64,000 nucleotides of DNA from Xanthobacteraceae bacterium (GCA_004297465.1 SCUB01000001.1:310001-374000); one strand, 5' to 3'. Shown: positions 9,405 to 18,916, numbered from the stretch's first letter. The notes: generated by a model from the sequence alone, not told the origin. Made by a program: numbers and translations.

Positions 9405-10565
9405 TCAGGCCGGCGCCAGACGGCGGAACAGCCGTGCGGCCAGCGCCTGGGCCTTTTCGAACAGCCGCGCCGGCGGCTCGATGATGACGCCGCGCGAGAT
9501 GATCCAGTAGCTGGCGGCGCAAGACGCGGCGAGCAGCGCATACTGGATCGCCGGGCCGAGCACGGAATTGACCGCGAGCACGGTGCAGGCGAAGCCCGCG
9601 ACCCTGAGCCCGCTCACGGCGGCAATGGTCAGAGCGATCGAATAGAAGCGGCTTTGCCGCGTCGTGCGCGGCGCGCCGAGCAGGGCGAACGTTATCATCA
9701 CGAAGGCGATCGGATAGAGCGGCGCGGCGAGGCGGTCATTGAGCTCGGCGCGGAAATCGCCCGGCGACTGCGCCTGGAGCGGATCGCCGGCCTCCGGAAA
9801 CGCCAGCTCCCACAAATAGCGTTCGCGCCGCGAATAGGTGACATTCTGCGGGATGTTGGCGAAGCGCGACAGGTCGAACGCATAGCGGTCGAACACCACG
9901 AGGGCGGGATCGCGCTGCCCGGCCTCGAACCGCTGCAGGCTGCCGCTGTCGAGAATGAGAAAGGTGCCGCGTTCGTTCTTCAGCACGTGGCCGCGTTCGG
10001 CCGTGATGCTGATGCGCTCCTTGGGATTGCGGCGGTCGTCGACGAAGATACCCACCATCTCGCCGTTCGGCTGCCGGTCCCCGATGCGCAGCGTCAGGCC
10101 GCCGCCGACCGCGGTGAAGCGCTTCGGCTGCAGGATGTTGGCGACCACGTCGGCGGTGACTTCCATGCCCCAGTGCTTGATGCGGCGCAGGCCGTTGGGC
10201 GCGAGATAGGCGGAGATGAAGCCGACGAACAGCGAGATGATGACGGCGACCATCAGGAACGGCCGGAACACCTGCCACGGCCGCATGCCGGAGGCATTCA
10301 TCACGATGATCTCGGAATCGACGGCGAGCTTGTGGATGACGTAGGCCACGGCGATGGTGATGGCGATCGGCGCGATCACCTGCATCAGCATCGGGATGGC
10401 AAGCCCGGTGATGCCGACGAACACCAGGAGGGTCTGACCCTCGGAGGTCATCAGGTCGATGCTGCGCAACGCCTCGGTCACCCAGACCAGCGCCGTCAGG
10501 CTGACCAGGATGAGGACAAAGGCCGCAAGGCATGTCCGTATGATGTAGCGGTCGTTGAGCGCCAT
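9405..10565 (-). CDS. lptF: LPS export ABC transporter permease LptF
   Basis: Partner permease of LptG. The protein has 386 residues from MALNDRYIIRTCL. It has the YjgP/YjgQ architecture: N-terminal hydrophobic helices (FVLILVSLTALVW and others), a soluble middle part and C-terminal helices ahead of an Arg-rich end. It is first in the six-gene minus-strand run, so the operon promoter should lie in the 10566-10903 gap that it shares with the divergent pepA. An upstream in-frame extension of 25 codons has no support. Confidence 0.94.
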   Translation of the reverse strand: MALNDRYIIRTCLAAFVLILVSLTALVWVTEALRSIDLMTSEGQTLLVFVGITGLAIPMLMQVIAPIAITIAVAYVIHKLAVDSEIIVMNASGMRPWQVFRPFLMVAVIISLFVGFISAYLAPNGLRRIKHWGMEVTADVVANILQPKRFTAVGGGLTLRIGDRQPNGEMVGIFVDDRRNPKERISITAERGHVLKNERGTFLILDSGSLQRFEAGQRDPALVVFDRYAFDLSRFANIPQNVTYSRRERYLWELAFPEAGDPLQAQSPGDFRAELNDRLAAPLYPIAFVMITFALLGAPRTTRQSRFYSIALTIAAVSGLRVAGFACTVLAVNSVLGPAIQYALLAASCAASYWIISRGVIIEPPARLFEKAQALAARLFRRLAPA

Positions 10566-10903
10566 CGGCCCCGCGCGTTCCCCATTGCCCCTCTGCGGAC
10601 GCCCCGGAACGTCCGCCGCCGCATTGCAGCTTTTCAACAATTTCGATCTGTTTCGTCAATAACATGGCCGGGCCGTGGCAAGGCTACCGATATGGTCAAT
10701 AAATTGTCAAAAGTGCCCTTTCGGCCACGGCGCAAGCGCGTCTCCCAGGGCTTTGCGGCTTGGCAGCGCCGGGGCGGGCGGGCCATAGTGCGGCAAAGAT
10801 TCCCGCACGGGGTTTTTTCGCGATCAAGGCTTGGCCTTCCCATCGAAGCCGGCGCGACGATTTCCCCGTTTTCCCCGCACGGGTCCATTGAAGGAGTGAT
10901 GCA
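10566..10903. other. Divergent intergenic region between lptF and pepA
   Basis: 338 bases with no convincing gene. It should hold the promoter of the lptF-to-rsmA run (-) and of pepA-holC (+). The only element I can point to is the pepA ribosome-binding site, GAAGGAGTGATGCA just before 10904. No clear sigma-70 hexamers were picked out. Confidence 0.6.
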
Positions 10904-12400
10904 ATGCCTGATGCCGTGAAGCTCGGCTTCGTTCCCCTGTCCGCGGTCGCGCGCGGCGTGCTGGTCGTGTTCTGCGACGAGACGCTTAAATTCGGTCCTG
11001 CGGCCCGCAAGGCCATCGGCGGCGCGGCCGATCAGGTCAGGCGCGCGGCGGCGGCCAGCGAGTTCAAGGGCAAGCGGGGCAAGACGCTCGACATCCTCGC
11101 GCCGGCCGGCCTCAAGGCCTCGCGCCTGATCGTGGTTGGCGCCGGCAAGGCGTCGGAACTCAAGGAGCATGACTACCTCAAACTCGGTGGGGTCGCGGCC
11201 GGCAAGCTGCCGGCGAGCGCGGCGGAGGCGACCATCGTCGCCGAGCTGCCCCATGGTGCGCTTAAACCCGCGCAGATCGCCGACATCGCCGCCGGCGCGC
11301 GGCTGCGCGCCTACAGTTTCGACCGCTACAAGACCAAAAAGAAGGACGACGACAACGGCAAGCTGCGCGCCAGGATTTCGGTCGCGGTCAAGGATGTCGC
11401 CGCGGCGCGCAAGGCTTTCGCCGCCACCGGCGCGGTGGTCGAGGGCGTGCTGATGACGCGCGAACTCGTCAACGAGCCGCCGAACGTGCTCTATCCGGAG
11501 GAATTCGCCCGCCGCGCCACCCAGTTGCGCAAGCTCGGCGTGCAGGTCGAGGTGCTGGATGCCCGCGCCCAGGCGCGGCTCAAGATGGGTGCGCTGCTCG
11601 GCGTCGCGCAGGGCGCCAAGCACCAGAGCCGCGTCGTGGTCATGCGCTGGAACGGCGGGGCGCGCTCCGAGCGGCCGATCGCCTTCATCGGCAAGGGCGT
11701 GTGCTTCGATTCCGGCGGCATCTCCATCAAGCCGTCGGCAAGCATGGAGGAGATGAAGGGCGACATGGCGGGCGCGGCCTGCGTCACCGGCCTGATGCAC
11801 GCGCTCGCCGCGCGCAAGGCCAAGGTCAATGTGGTCGGCGCCATCGGCCTCGTCGAGAATATGCCCGACGGCAACGCCCAGCGGCCCGGCGACATCGTCA
11901 CCTCGATGTCGGGGCAGACCATCGAGATCATCAACACCGACGCCGAAGGCCGCCTCGTGCTGGCCGACGTGCTGTGGCATGTCGCCAGGAAATTCAAGCC
12001 GAAGTTCATGGTCGATCTGGCGACGCTCACCGGCGCCATCCTGGTCGCACTCGGGCAGGAATACGCCGGGCTGTTCTCCAACAATGACGAACTTGCCCAG
12101 CGCCTCACCGCGGCGGGCCAGGCGACCAGCGAACGGCTATGGCGTCTGCCGCTCGGACCCGAATACGACAAGATGATCGATTCCAAATTCGCCGACGTGA
12201 AGAATGCCGGCGCCCGCAACGCCGGCTCGATCACCGCCGCGCAGTTCCTGCAACGCTTCGTCGACGACACGCCATGGGCGCATCTCGACATCGCCGGCAC
12301 CGCGATGGCTTCGCCGTCGAGCGACATCAACCGGAGCTGGGGCTCGGGCTTCGGCGTGCGGCTGCTCGACCGGCTGGTCGCCGACCATTACGAGAAGTAG
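10904..12400 (+). CDS. pepA: Leucyl aminopeptidase (M17 family)
   Basis: Cytosolic di-metal aminopeptidase, 498 residues. The metal site is clear: [10 protein letters not shown] at about residues 263-272 (Lys and Asp ligands) and [12 protein letters not shown] at about 343-354, the M17 signature. A less conserved N-terminal domain, involved in hexamer contacts in the family, occupies roughly the first 160 residues. A strong ribosome-binding site precedes the ATG. holC follows 32 bases after the stop, an arrangement common across proteobacteria. Confidence 0.96.
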   Translation: MPDAVKLGFVPLSAVARGVLVVFCDETLKFGPAARKAIGGAADQVRRAAAASEFKGKRGKTLDILAPAGLKASRLIVVGAGKASELKEHDYLKLGGVAAGKLPASAAEATIVAELPHGALKPAQIADIAAGARLRAYSFDRYKTKKKDDDNGKLRARISVAVKDVAAARKAFAATGAVVEGVLMTRELVNEPPNVLYPEEFARRATQLRKLGVQVEVLDARAQARLKMGALLGVAQGAKHQSRVVVMRWNGGARSERPIAFIGKGVCFDSGGISIKPSASMEEMKGDMAGAACVTGLMHALAARKAKVNVVGAIGLVENMPDGNAQRPGDIVTSMSGQTIEIINTDAEGRLVLADVLWHVARKFKPKFMVDLATLTGAILVALGQEYAGLFSNNDELAQRLTAAGQATSERLWRLPLGPEYDKMIDSKFADVKNAGARNAGSITAAQFLQRFVDDTPWAHLDIAGTAMASPSSDINRSWGSGFGVRLLDRLVADHYEK

Positions 12401-12432
12401 GGCGGGCTTTTGCGCGCCGGCTGGAAGCCACC

Positions 12433-12885
12433 ATGACCGAGGTGCTGTTCTATCACCTGCACGACATGACGCTCGAACGCGTGCTGCCCTCACTTCTTGA
12501 GAAAACGCTGGAGCGTGGCTGGCGCGCGGTGGTGCAGGCGTCCTCCGAGGAGCGCGTTGAGGCGCTCGACAATCACCTGTGGACCTATCGCGAGGATTCG
12601 TTCCTGCCGCACGGGCCGGCGCACGGGCGCGAGGCGGTGCGGCAACCTGTCGTGCTGACCGCGGATGCGAGCAACCCCAACGCGGCGCAGGTGCGGTTCC
12701 TTGTCGACGGCGCGGGGTTGCCGGACGATGCCGACGCCTATACGCGCGTGGTGCTGGTGTTCGACGGCGACGACGATGCGGCGCTCACGGCGGCGCGCGC
12801 GTCCTGGACGGCGGCCAAGGCGAAGGGTTTCGACGTCACTTACTGGCAGCCGGATGCCGAGGGGCGCTGGCAGCGCAAGGCGTGA
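12433..12885 (+). CDS. holC: DNA polymerase III chi subunit
   Basis: 150 residues from MTEVLFYHLHDMTLERVLP, the typical start of the chi subunit, which links the clamp loader to single-strand binding protein. HGREAVRQPVVLT and the acidic VLVFDGDDDAA segment match the family. The frame is open far upstream through pepA, but that part is shadow. It follows pepA, which is the classic neighbour. Confidence 0.9.
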   Translation: MTEVLFYHLHDMTLERVLPSLLEKTLERGWRAVVQASSEERVEALDNHLWTYREDSFLPHGPAHGREAVRQPVVLTADASNPNAAQVRFLVDGAGLPDDADAYTRVVLVFDGDDDAALTAARASWTAAKAKGFDVTYWQPDAEGRWQRKA

Positions 12886-13028
12886 GGCCATTAACGTCAA
12901 GTCCGGTTTTTTAACGGAATTGTTGCGGCGGCCTTGATGGTGCCGCAAAGTGGCGCGCAATGCAGGGACCCTGAGCGGCCGCGCCAGCGCGCCGTTTTCG
13001 AACCTATCTGCTTTCATGAACATGGCTA

Positions 13029-13568
13029 ATGAGGGACGGCGTGATCGGTTGTAGCGGTTCGAGGCGAGTTGCACTGATGCTGGTGCTGTTAACCGTGCCG
13101 CTCGCCGGCTGCGGCGGCACGTCCGATCTGCTGTCGCGCGATGCCGAATGGTTCTCGCGCCCGACGCGCATCTTCCAGCGCACCGACTTGTCGATCAACG
13201 CAGCGCCGCTGTCGCAGAAGCCCCCCGTCACGCCCGACGAACTGGTGGGCGCGGACGGCGCCTGCGCGAGCGTCGCCGCCACGGCGTCCGCCGACGCCGG
13301 CGATGCTTCGCCGGCCGCGACCGCGGCCACCGGGGCGGGCATCGCGCTGGACCAGACCGAATGCGCGGTGGTGCGTTCCGCCGGTCAGCCGGACAACATC
13401 GAGGTCTCCGCCAACGAGCGCGGCGAGCGCTTCGTGGTGCTCACCTACGTCAAAGGGCCGCGTCCCGGCATCTACCAGTTCACCGCCGGACGTCTGAGCG
13501 CGATGGAACGCGGCTCCGAGCCGGCGCCGGCGAAGAAAAAGCCGGCGAAGAAAAAGAAAAGTGCGTAA
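13029..13568 (+). CDS. Putative lipoprotein, function unknown
   Basis: 179 residues. A hydrophobic N-terminal segment ends in a lipobox-like LAGC with Cys at about residue 28, so it is probably a lipoprotein. The middle is Ala-rich, with two conserved-looking Cys (GACASV and TECAVV) about 45 residues apart. The next segment, GQPDNIEVSANERGERFVVL, reads like a small beta-domain. It ends in a Lys-rich tail (KKKPAKKKKSA). I do not recognise the family. It converges with the ABC-F gene, with only 25 bases between the stops. Confidence 0.7.
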   Translation: MRDGVIGCSGSRRVALMLVLLTVPLAGCGGTSDLLSRDAEWFSRPTRIFQRTDLSINAAPLSQKPPVTPDELVGADGACASVAATASADAGDASPAATAATGAGIALDQTECAVVRSAGQPDNIEVSANERGERFVVLTYVKGPRPGIYQFTAGRLSAMERGSEPAPAKKKPAKKKKSA

Positions 13569-13593
13569 GTTTCCCGCGAGCCGTCGCGGCGCG

Positions 13594-15486
13594 TCACGCC
13601 GTCGCCGCTTCCAGCGAACCGCTCGCCTCCAGCCAGTCCTCTTCAGCCTTTTCCAGCGCGGCCGTCGCCGCCGCGCGCGCCTTGGCGAGCTGCGCCGCCT
13701 TGTCGGGTTCGCGCGCGAACAGGTCCGGCAGCGCCAGCGCCGCATCGATCTTGGCGAGGATGCCGTTGATGCGGGCGATTTCGGCCTCCGCCGCGGCGAT
13801 GCGCTGGCGCAAGGGGGCAAGTTCCGAGCGGCGCACCGCTGCGGCGCGGCGCTGGTCGATGCGGCCTTGCGCGCCTTCGCCGTCGTCTTTCGCGCTCTCG
13901 GCATCCGTCGCGCCCGCGCGCCGTGCCGTCAGCACGAGGCGGCGGTAATCATCGAGATCGCCGTCGAACGGCGTCACCGCCTGGTCGGCCACCACCCACA
14001 GCCGGTCGGCGCAGGCCTCGATCAGATAGCGGTCGTGCGAGACCATGATCACCGCGCCGGGAAATTCGTTGATGGCCTCGGCGAGCGCGGCGCGGCTGTC
14101 GATATCGAGATGGTTGGTCGGCTCGTCGAGGATGATGAGATTGGGACCGGCGAAGGTTGCCAGCCCAAGCAGGAGCCGTGCCTTCTCGCCGCCGGACAGG
14201 TTGCGCACCGGCGTGTCGGCGGCCTTTTCGGGAAATCCGATGGCGCCGGCGCGCGCCCGCACTTTTGCTTCCGGCGCGTCCTTCATCAGCTTGCGGACGT
14301 GGTCGTAGGGCGTCGCGTCGGGGTTGAGCTCGTCGAGCTGATGCTGCGCGAAATAGGCGATGGCGAGCTTGTCGGCGCGCGTCACCGCTCCCTCGAACGG
14401 CGCCAGCCGGCCGGCCAGCAGCTTGACCAGCGTCGATTTGCCGTTGCCGTTCTGGCCCAGAAGCGCGATGCGGTCGTCGTGATCGACGCGCAGCGTAAGC
14501 CGCTTGAGCACCGGGCTTTCCGCGTCGTAGCCGATGCTCACGCCGTCGAGCGCGATGATTGGCGGCGACAGGATTTTCGCGGGCGCGGGGAAGGTGATGT
14601 CGCGCACCTCGTCGTTGACCAGCGCCGTGATCGGCTCCATGCGCGCCAGAAGCTTCATGCGCGACTGCGCCTGCCGCGCCTTGGTGGCCTTGGCGCGGAA
14701 CCGGTCGACGAAGGCCTGCAGCCGCTCGCGCTCGGCCTGCTGGCGCCGCGCATGCTTCTGGTCGAGCACGATGCGCTCGGCGCGCTGGTGCTCGAACGAC
14801 GAATAGGTGCCGCGATAGAGCGTGAGGCGGCCGCGGTCGAGATGCAGGATCTGGTTGACCGAGGTGTCGAGCAGGTCGCGGTCATGGCTGATGACGATGA
14901 CGGTGCGCGGGTAATTGGCAAGATGGTCCTCGAGCCACAGCGTGCCTTCGAGGTCGAGATAGTTGGTCGGCTCGTCGAGCAGCAGGAGGTCCGGTTCGGC
15001 GAACAGGGTGGCGGCGAGCGCCACCCGCATGCGCCAGCCGCCGGAGAATTCGGCGCAGGGGCGCGCCTGATCGGCTGCCGAAAAGCCGAGGCCGCTGAGG
15101 ATGGCGGCGGCACGCGCCGGCGCGGCGTGCGCGGCCATGTCGGCGAGCCGGGTCTGGATATCGGCGATGCGCGCCGGATCGGTGGCGGTGTCGGCCTCCG
15201 CGAGCAGGCTTGCGCGCTCGGTATCGGCGGCGAGCACGATCTCGGTCAGGCTCTCAAGCCCATTGGGAGCTTCCTGCGCCAGCTTGCCGATGCGCCAGCG
15301 CGGCGGCAGCGCGATGCGTCCGGAATCGGTGGCGAGTTCCCCGCACAGCGCGCGAAACAGCGTCGACTTGCCGGTGCCGTTGCGCCCGACCAGGCCGACG
15401 CGCGCGCCCGGCGCGATCTGCACGGAAGCGTTGTCGATGAGCAGCCGCCCGGCGATGCGGATGGAAAGATCGGAGATTGAGAGCAT
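13594..15486 (-). CDS. ABC-F family ATP-binding protein
   Basis: 630 residues with two nucleotide-binding domains and no membrane segment, the ABC-F pattern of ribosome-associated ATPases (EttA/Uup/YheS type). Walker A motifs are GRNGTGKST (about 34-42) and GQNGNGKST. The signature motifs are EFSGGW and NLSGGEKARLLLG, and the Walker B motifs LLLDEPTNYLDL and IILDEPTNHLDI. The interdomain linker is charged and Arg-rich. The C-terminal 90 residues form a probable coiled coil (LRQRIAAAEAEIARI). I cannot assign a specific subfamily from the sequence alone. Confidence 0.92.
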   Translation of the reverse strand: MLSISDLSIRIAGRLLIDNASVQIAPGARVGLVGRNGTGKSTLFRALCGELATDSGRIALPPRWRIGKLAQEAPNGLESLTEIVLAADTERASLLAEADTATDPARIADIQTRLADMAAHAAPARAAAILSGLGFSAADQARPCAEFSGGWRMRVALAATLFAEPDLLLLDEPTNYLDLEGTLWLEDHLANYPRTVIVISHDRDLLDTSVNQILHLDRGRLTLYRGTYSSFEHQRAERIVLDQKHARRQQAERERLQAFVDRFRAKATKARQAQSRMKLLARMEPITALVNDEVRDITFPAPAKILSPPIIALDGVSIGYDAESPVLKRLTLRVDHDDRIALLGQNGNGKSTLVKLLAGRLAPFEGAVTRADKLAIAYFAQHQLDELNPDATPYDHVRKLMKDAPEAKVRARAGAIGFPEKAADTPVRNLSGGEKARLLLGLATFAGPNLIILDEPTNHLDIDSRAALAEAINEFPGAVIMVSHDRYLIEACADRLWVVADQAVTPFDGDLDDYRRLVLTARRAGATDAESAKDDGEGAQGRIDQRRAAAVRRSELAPLRQRIAAAEAEIARINGILAKIDAALALPDLFAREPDKAAQLAKARAAATAALEKAEEDWLEASGSLEAATA

Positions 15487-15586
15487 GGGGCTTTTTCACC
15501 GGCTGCCCAGGCAAAGGCAACTGCTTTTCGGGGGGTCGGGCAGGGCGCGGGGATCGGTTACAGCCCGAAGAAATCAGTTGATTAGT

Positions 15587-15603
15587 TCTAGAAACATTCT
15601 ATT
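15587..15603 (+). promoter_or_regulatory. Irr-box-like palindrome (ICE) upstream of irr
   Basis: The 17-mer TCTAGAAACATTCTATT resembles the iron-control element described for rhizobial Irr (two halves of the type TTTAGAA and TTCTAAA, three bases apart), with mismatches at the outer ends. It lies 25 bases before the chosen irr start, which would suit autoregulation. It is weaker than the copy at 16165. Confidence 0.5.
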
Positions 15604-15628
15604 TTGTATGAAATTGAGAGCAACTCGC

Positions 15629-16039
15629 ATGACGCCAACAACCCTGACCGTCCGCCTGCTCCGCGCCGGCCTTCGCCCCACGGCGAAGCGGCTGCAGCTT
15701 GCGCATGTGCTGTTCGACGGCGGCGACAAGCACTTCACCGCCGACCAGGCGCACCAGATGACGGCCAAGGCCGGCATGCGCATGTCGCAGGCCACCGTCT
15801 ACAACACGCTCAATCAGTTCGCCGCCGCCGGCCTGCTCGCCCGCATCGCGCTCGATTCCAAGCGTACGTATTTCGATACGAATACCGGTGATCATCATCA
15901 CCTGTTCTATGAGGATGATGACGAACTGGTCGACGTTCCGGCCGATCAGGTCAAGATCACCGGCCTGCCGACGCTCAAGGACGGCGTGGCGATCCGCCGC
16001 GTCGACGTGGTGCTGCGCGCGGCGCGTCCGCGGCGCTGA
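15629..16039 (+). CDS. irr: Fur-family transcriptional regulator Irr
   Basis: 136 residues. Winged-helix region GLRPTAKRLQLAHVLF, then SQATVYNTLNQFAAAGLLARI (recognition helix). A triple-His motif at residues 89-91 (GDHHHLFYED) matches the His-rich haem/metal site of Irr. Irr governs haem and iron genes in Rhizobiales and is inactivated or degraded in the presence of haem. The N-terminal Cys-Pro haem regulatory motif of Bradyrhizobium Irr is absent, as in Rhizobium-type Irr. I chose the ATG at 15629 because GAGAG lies just before it. An ATG at 15608 is in frame but nearly touches the Irr-box-like site. Confidence 0.88.
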   Translation: MTPTTLTVRLLRAGLRPTAKRLQLAHVLFDGGDKHFTADQAHQMTAKAGMRMSQATVYNTLNQFAAAGLLARIALDSKRTYFDTNTGDHHHLFYEDDDELVDVPADQVKITGLPTLKDGVAIRRVDVVLRAARPRR

Positions 16040-16164
16040 CTGTTCGGCGTTACGCTCTTCGCTTTCCGGGTTCTTCCAATTCTTGCAACGTTCCGTCATC
16101 GCTGTGCGCCGTCACCCGCGGGCTGCGAGCGTCGCGTGTTGCGCAAGCTTAAAAATAAATCAGT

Positions 16165-16181
16165 TTTAAAACCATTCTAAA
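16165..16181 (+). promoter_or_regulatory. Irr-box-like palindrome (ICE) upstream of rubrerythrin
   Basis: TTTAAAACCATTCTAAA differs from the rhizobial iron-control element halves (TTTAGAA, three bases, TTCTAAA) at one half-site base. It ends 4 bases before a good -35 hexamer, a position that would let Irr act on the promoter directly. The irr gene itself is immediately upstream. Confidence 0.68.
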
Positions 16182-16185
16182 ATTG

Positions 16186-16213
16186 TTGACAGTCCTTTCC
16201 TGATCGCTAATCT
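16186..16213 (+). promoter_or_regulatory. Predicted sigma-70-type promoter of the rubrerythrin operon
   Basis: TTGACA at 16186-16191 and TAATCT at 16208-16213, spaced 16 bases. The gap 16040-16360 is otherwise gene-free, and a leader of about 140 bases would precede the rubrerythrin start. The Irr-box-like site lies just upstream of the -35. Confidence 0.6.
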
Positions 16214-16360
16214 GGGGCCTCACAAGCACGGGCCTCGTGCACTACCGGCCCGCCCATGGGCATCGAGGCATCGTTATTGGGGCCTGTTTGCGACGGGCAG
16301 CTGCGCGAACTGGCCCCGCGCTGAACGGTGCGATGACAAACTGATCAGAAGGAGGAGCCG

Positions 16361-16783
16361 ATGGCTGATCTGAGCAAGAGCAAGACCTACGTGAACCTGA
16401 AGGACGCGTTCTCCGGCGAGAGCCAGGCGAACCGCCGCTATCTCTATTTCGCGCAGAAAGCCGATGTCGAAGGCTACAACGATGTCGCCGCCGTATTCCG
16501 CTCGACCGCGGAGGGCGAGACCGGCCACGCCCATGGCCATCTCGAATTCATGGAGAGCGTCGGCGATCCGGCCACCGGACTTCCGATTGGCGCGACCTCG
16601 GCCAACCTGAAGGCGGCGATCGCCGGCGAGACCCACGAATATACCGACATGTATCCGGGGATGGCCCGCACCGCGCGCGAGGAAGGCTTCGCTGAAATCG
16701 CCGACTGGTTCGAGACCCTCGCCAAGGCCGAGAAGTCCCACGCGGGACGCTTCACCCGCGCGCTCGACAGCCTCGACCAGTAG
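16361..16783 (+). CDS. Rubrerythrin-family diiron protein (no rubredoxin domain)
   Basis: 140 residues forming only the four-helix ferritin-like part. The diiron ligands are in place: E20, E53-x-x-H56, E90/E93 and E124-x-x-H127. Rubrerythrins reduce hydrogen peroxide with electrons from rubredoxin-like donors. Here the C-terminal rubredoxin domain of classical rubrerythrin is missing, so electrons must come from another protein, and the Fe-S protein next door is the obvious candidate. A very strong ribosome-binding site (AAGGAGG, 16349-16355) suggests high expression. It lies after an Irr-box-like site and a predicted promoter. Confidence 0.92.
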   Translation: MADLSKSKTYVNLKDAFSGESQANRRYLYFAQKADVEGYNDVAAVFRSTAEGETGHAHGHLEFMESVGDPATGLPIGATSANLKAAIAGETHEYTDMYPGMARTAREEGFAEIADWFETLAKAEKSHAGRFTRALDSLDQ

Positions 16784-16911
16784 CTCCGCTTTTGACGGCA
16801 GCCGGCGCTGCTCTCTCGTGAGCGCGGCGCCGGTTGTGCCAAGGCGGCGGATGCTCGCATCCGCGCTGCTGGAGTTATTGCGCGCGGCAAGTGGCAGGAA
16901 GACAGGAAGAG

Positions 16912-18270
16912 ATGACGATACGCACGCCAGCGAACAAGGAAGGCTCCACCGAAGCCCCGACGCGCCATGCGCTCGACTGGCAGTCGGAGGCATTCTACGA
17001 CCAGGCCGCCATCGACAAGGAAATGGAGCGGGTGTTCGACATCTGTCACGGCTGCCGCCGCTGCTTCAACCTGTGCGATTCATTTCCGACCCTGTTCGAC
17101 ATGATCGACGCATCGCCGACCGGCGAGGTCAACGGGGTCGACAAGGCCGACTACAAGAAGGTCGTGGATGCCTGCACGCTGTGCGACATGTGCTTCATGA
17201 CGAAGTGCCCCTACGTGCCGCCGCACCCGTTCAATCTCGATTTCCCGCATCTGATGCTGCGCTATCGCGCCGCCGAGTTCCAGCGCGGCGAGATCGGTTT
17301 CGCCACGCGCCAGCTGGCGCGGATCGACCGTAACGCCATGCTCGCGGGGCCGGTCGCGCCGCTCGCCAACTGGGCGACCAGGCGCGGCAACGGGCTGACG
17401 CGTCCCATCATGCAGAAGGTGCTTGGCGTCGATGCCGACGCCGCGCTGCCGAGCTATCGCACGACGACGTTCAGCAGGCAGGCCGCGCAGACATCGCCGT
17501 CGCCGCACGCCCCGGCGCGCGGCCGCAAGGCGGTGGTCTACGCCACCTGCTTCGTCGACTATCACCAGCCCATCACCGGCCATGCCGCGCTGCATGTGCT
17601 GGCGAAGAACGGTGTCGAGACCGAGGTGGTGTATCCGGCCTGCTGCGGCATGCCGCAGCTTGAACATGGCGACCTCGCCCAGGTCGCGGCCAACGCCCGC
17701 AAGGTGGCGGCGGAACTGTGCCAGTGGATCGACAAGGGCTATGACGTCATTTCGCTTACCGCGAGCTGCGGCCTGATGCTCAAATTCGAGTGGCCGCTGA
17801 TCCTGCCCGACGACGAGCAGGTCAGGAAACTGGCCGCCGCCACCTTCGACATTTCGCAATACATCGTCGATATCGCGAAGAAGGAAGGACTCGCCCCCGG
17901 CCTGGAGCCGGTCGAGGGCGGCGTCACCGTTCACATGGCTTGCCACGCGCGGGCGCAGAACATCGGCGCGAAATCGGCGGAGATGCTCGGCTTCATCCCC
18001 GGTCTCAAGGTTGATGTCGTCGAGCGCTGCTCGGGTCACGGCGGCACCTTCGGCGTGATGGTCGAGACGCGGCCGCACGCGCTCAAGGGCGCCAAGCCGA
18101 CCGCGCAGCAGATCAAGACCAAGGCCAACGACACGCTGTGCTCGGATTGTCCGCTCGCCTGCAAGCATCTGGTGCAGGTGATCGGCGACGATGCCACCGC
18201 CTACGGCAAGACCCCGCATGGCGCGCACGCCATCGAGGTGATGGCGCGAGCCTACGGCTTTGCCGGTTGA
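16912..18270 (+). CDS. Double [4Fe-4S] / CCG-domain iron-sulfur oxidoreductase (heterodisulfide-reductase-related)
   Basis: 452 residues from [10 protein letters not shown]. The N-terminal ferredoxin-like domain carries two clusters: C45-x2-C48-x2-C51-x3-C55 and C88-x2-C91-x2-C94-x4-C99. Two cysteine-rich CCG-type segments follow, of the kind found in HdrB/GlpC/LutA-like proteins: ATCFVDYH with YPACCGMP, then [10 protein letters not shown] with ERCSGHGG. A Cys pair near the C-terminus (CSDCPLAC) may add ligands. No flavin domain is visible, so it is probably an electron carrier or redox subunit. It lies 128 bases after rubrerythrin and 23 before the DUF3501 gene. The frame is open 26 codons further upstream without support. 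Confidence 0.88.
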   Translation: MTIRTPANKEGSTEAPTRHALDWQSEAFYDQAAIDKEMERVFDICHGCRRCFNLCDSFPTLFDMIDASPTGEVNGVDKADYKKVVDACTLCDMCFMTKCPYVPPHPFNLDFPHLMLRYRAAEFQRGEIGFATRQLARIDRNAMLAGPVAPLANWATRRGNGLTRPIMQKVLGVDADAALPSYRTTTFSRQAAQTSPSPHAPARGRKAVVYATCFVDYHQPITGHAALHVLAKNGVETEVVYPACCGMPQLEHGDLAQVAANARKVAAELCQWIDKGYDVISLTASCGLMLKFEWPLILPDDEQVRKLAAATFDISQYIVDIAKKEGLAPGLEPVEGGVTVHMACHARAQNIGAKSAEMLGFIPGLKVDVVERCSGHGGTFGVMVETRPHALKGAKPTAQQIKTKANDTLCSDCPLACKHLVQVIGDDATAYGKTPHGAHAIEVMARAYGFAG

Positions 18271-18293
18271 AATCATCGAACAGGAGGTTTGCC

Positions 18294-18893
18294 ATGCCCG
18301 CATCCAACCGTCGCATTTCCGCTGCCGATATCATCGAGATCGACCGCTTCGCCGCCGAGCGCACCGAACGCCGCCAGGCGCTGTTGCCGGTCAAGAAACT
18401 GCGCCGCGTCGATGTTGGTCCCGTGTGCACGTTCTATTTCGAGAGCTTCGACACGCTCCTGTTCCAGATCCATGAGATGCTGCACATCGAGCGCGGCGGC
18501 GAGGTGCAACTCGTCGACGAACTGCACGCCTATGGCCCGCTGGTGCCGCAGGGCGATGAACTGGTCGCCACCGTGATGTTCGAGGTCGACGACCCGGTGC
18601 GGCGTCAGGCCTTGTTGCTGCGGCTCACTCATATCGAGCAGCACATCTTCATCCAGATCGGCGACCGCAAGATCTATTGCGTGCCGGAGGAGGATGTCGA
18701 CCGCACCTCGGCGGACGGCAAGACCTCGTCGGTGCACTTCGTCCGTTTTCCGATTCCGCGCGAGCTGCAGCGCGCGTTCCGCGATCCCAAGGTGGGGATC
18801 ATGGTCGGCGCCGATCACGAGAATTACGCGCACCTCGCGGTGCTGTCGCCGGCCACGCGCGCGGAACTGGCGCGCGATTTCGCCGCCGCCTGA
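18294..18893 (+). CDS. DUF3501 family protein
   Basis: 199 residues from MPASNRRISAADIIEIDRFA. The protein is soluble and charged, with no signal peptide and only one cysteine. Blocks such as ESFDTLLFQIHEMLHIERGG and FPIPRELQRAF match my recollection of DUF3501, whose function is unknown. It is repeatedly found beside rubrerythrin and CCG-domain Fe-S genes. AGGAGG lies 7 bases before the ATG. It is last in the predicted operon, and a strong terminator follows. Confidence 0.82.
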   Translation: MPASNRRISAADIIEIDRFAAERTERRQALLPVKKLRRVDVGPVCTFYFESFDTLLFQIHEMLHIERGGEVQLVDELHAYGPLVPQGDELVATVMFEVDDPVRRQALLLRLTHIEQHIFIQIGDRKIYCVPEEDVDRTSADGKTSSVHFVRFPIPRELQRAFRDPKVGIMVGADHENYAHLAVLSPATRAELARDFAAA

Positions 18894-18916
18894 CGTCCCC
18901 TCCGTCAGACGGCGGC

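Noticed and set aside
15101-15628. In-frame extension of irr by up to 176 codons upstream
   Set aside because: It runs antisense through the ABC-F gene and the predicted Irr box; Fur-family proteins start near the helix beginning LLRAGLRPT.
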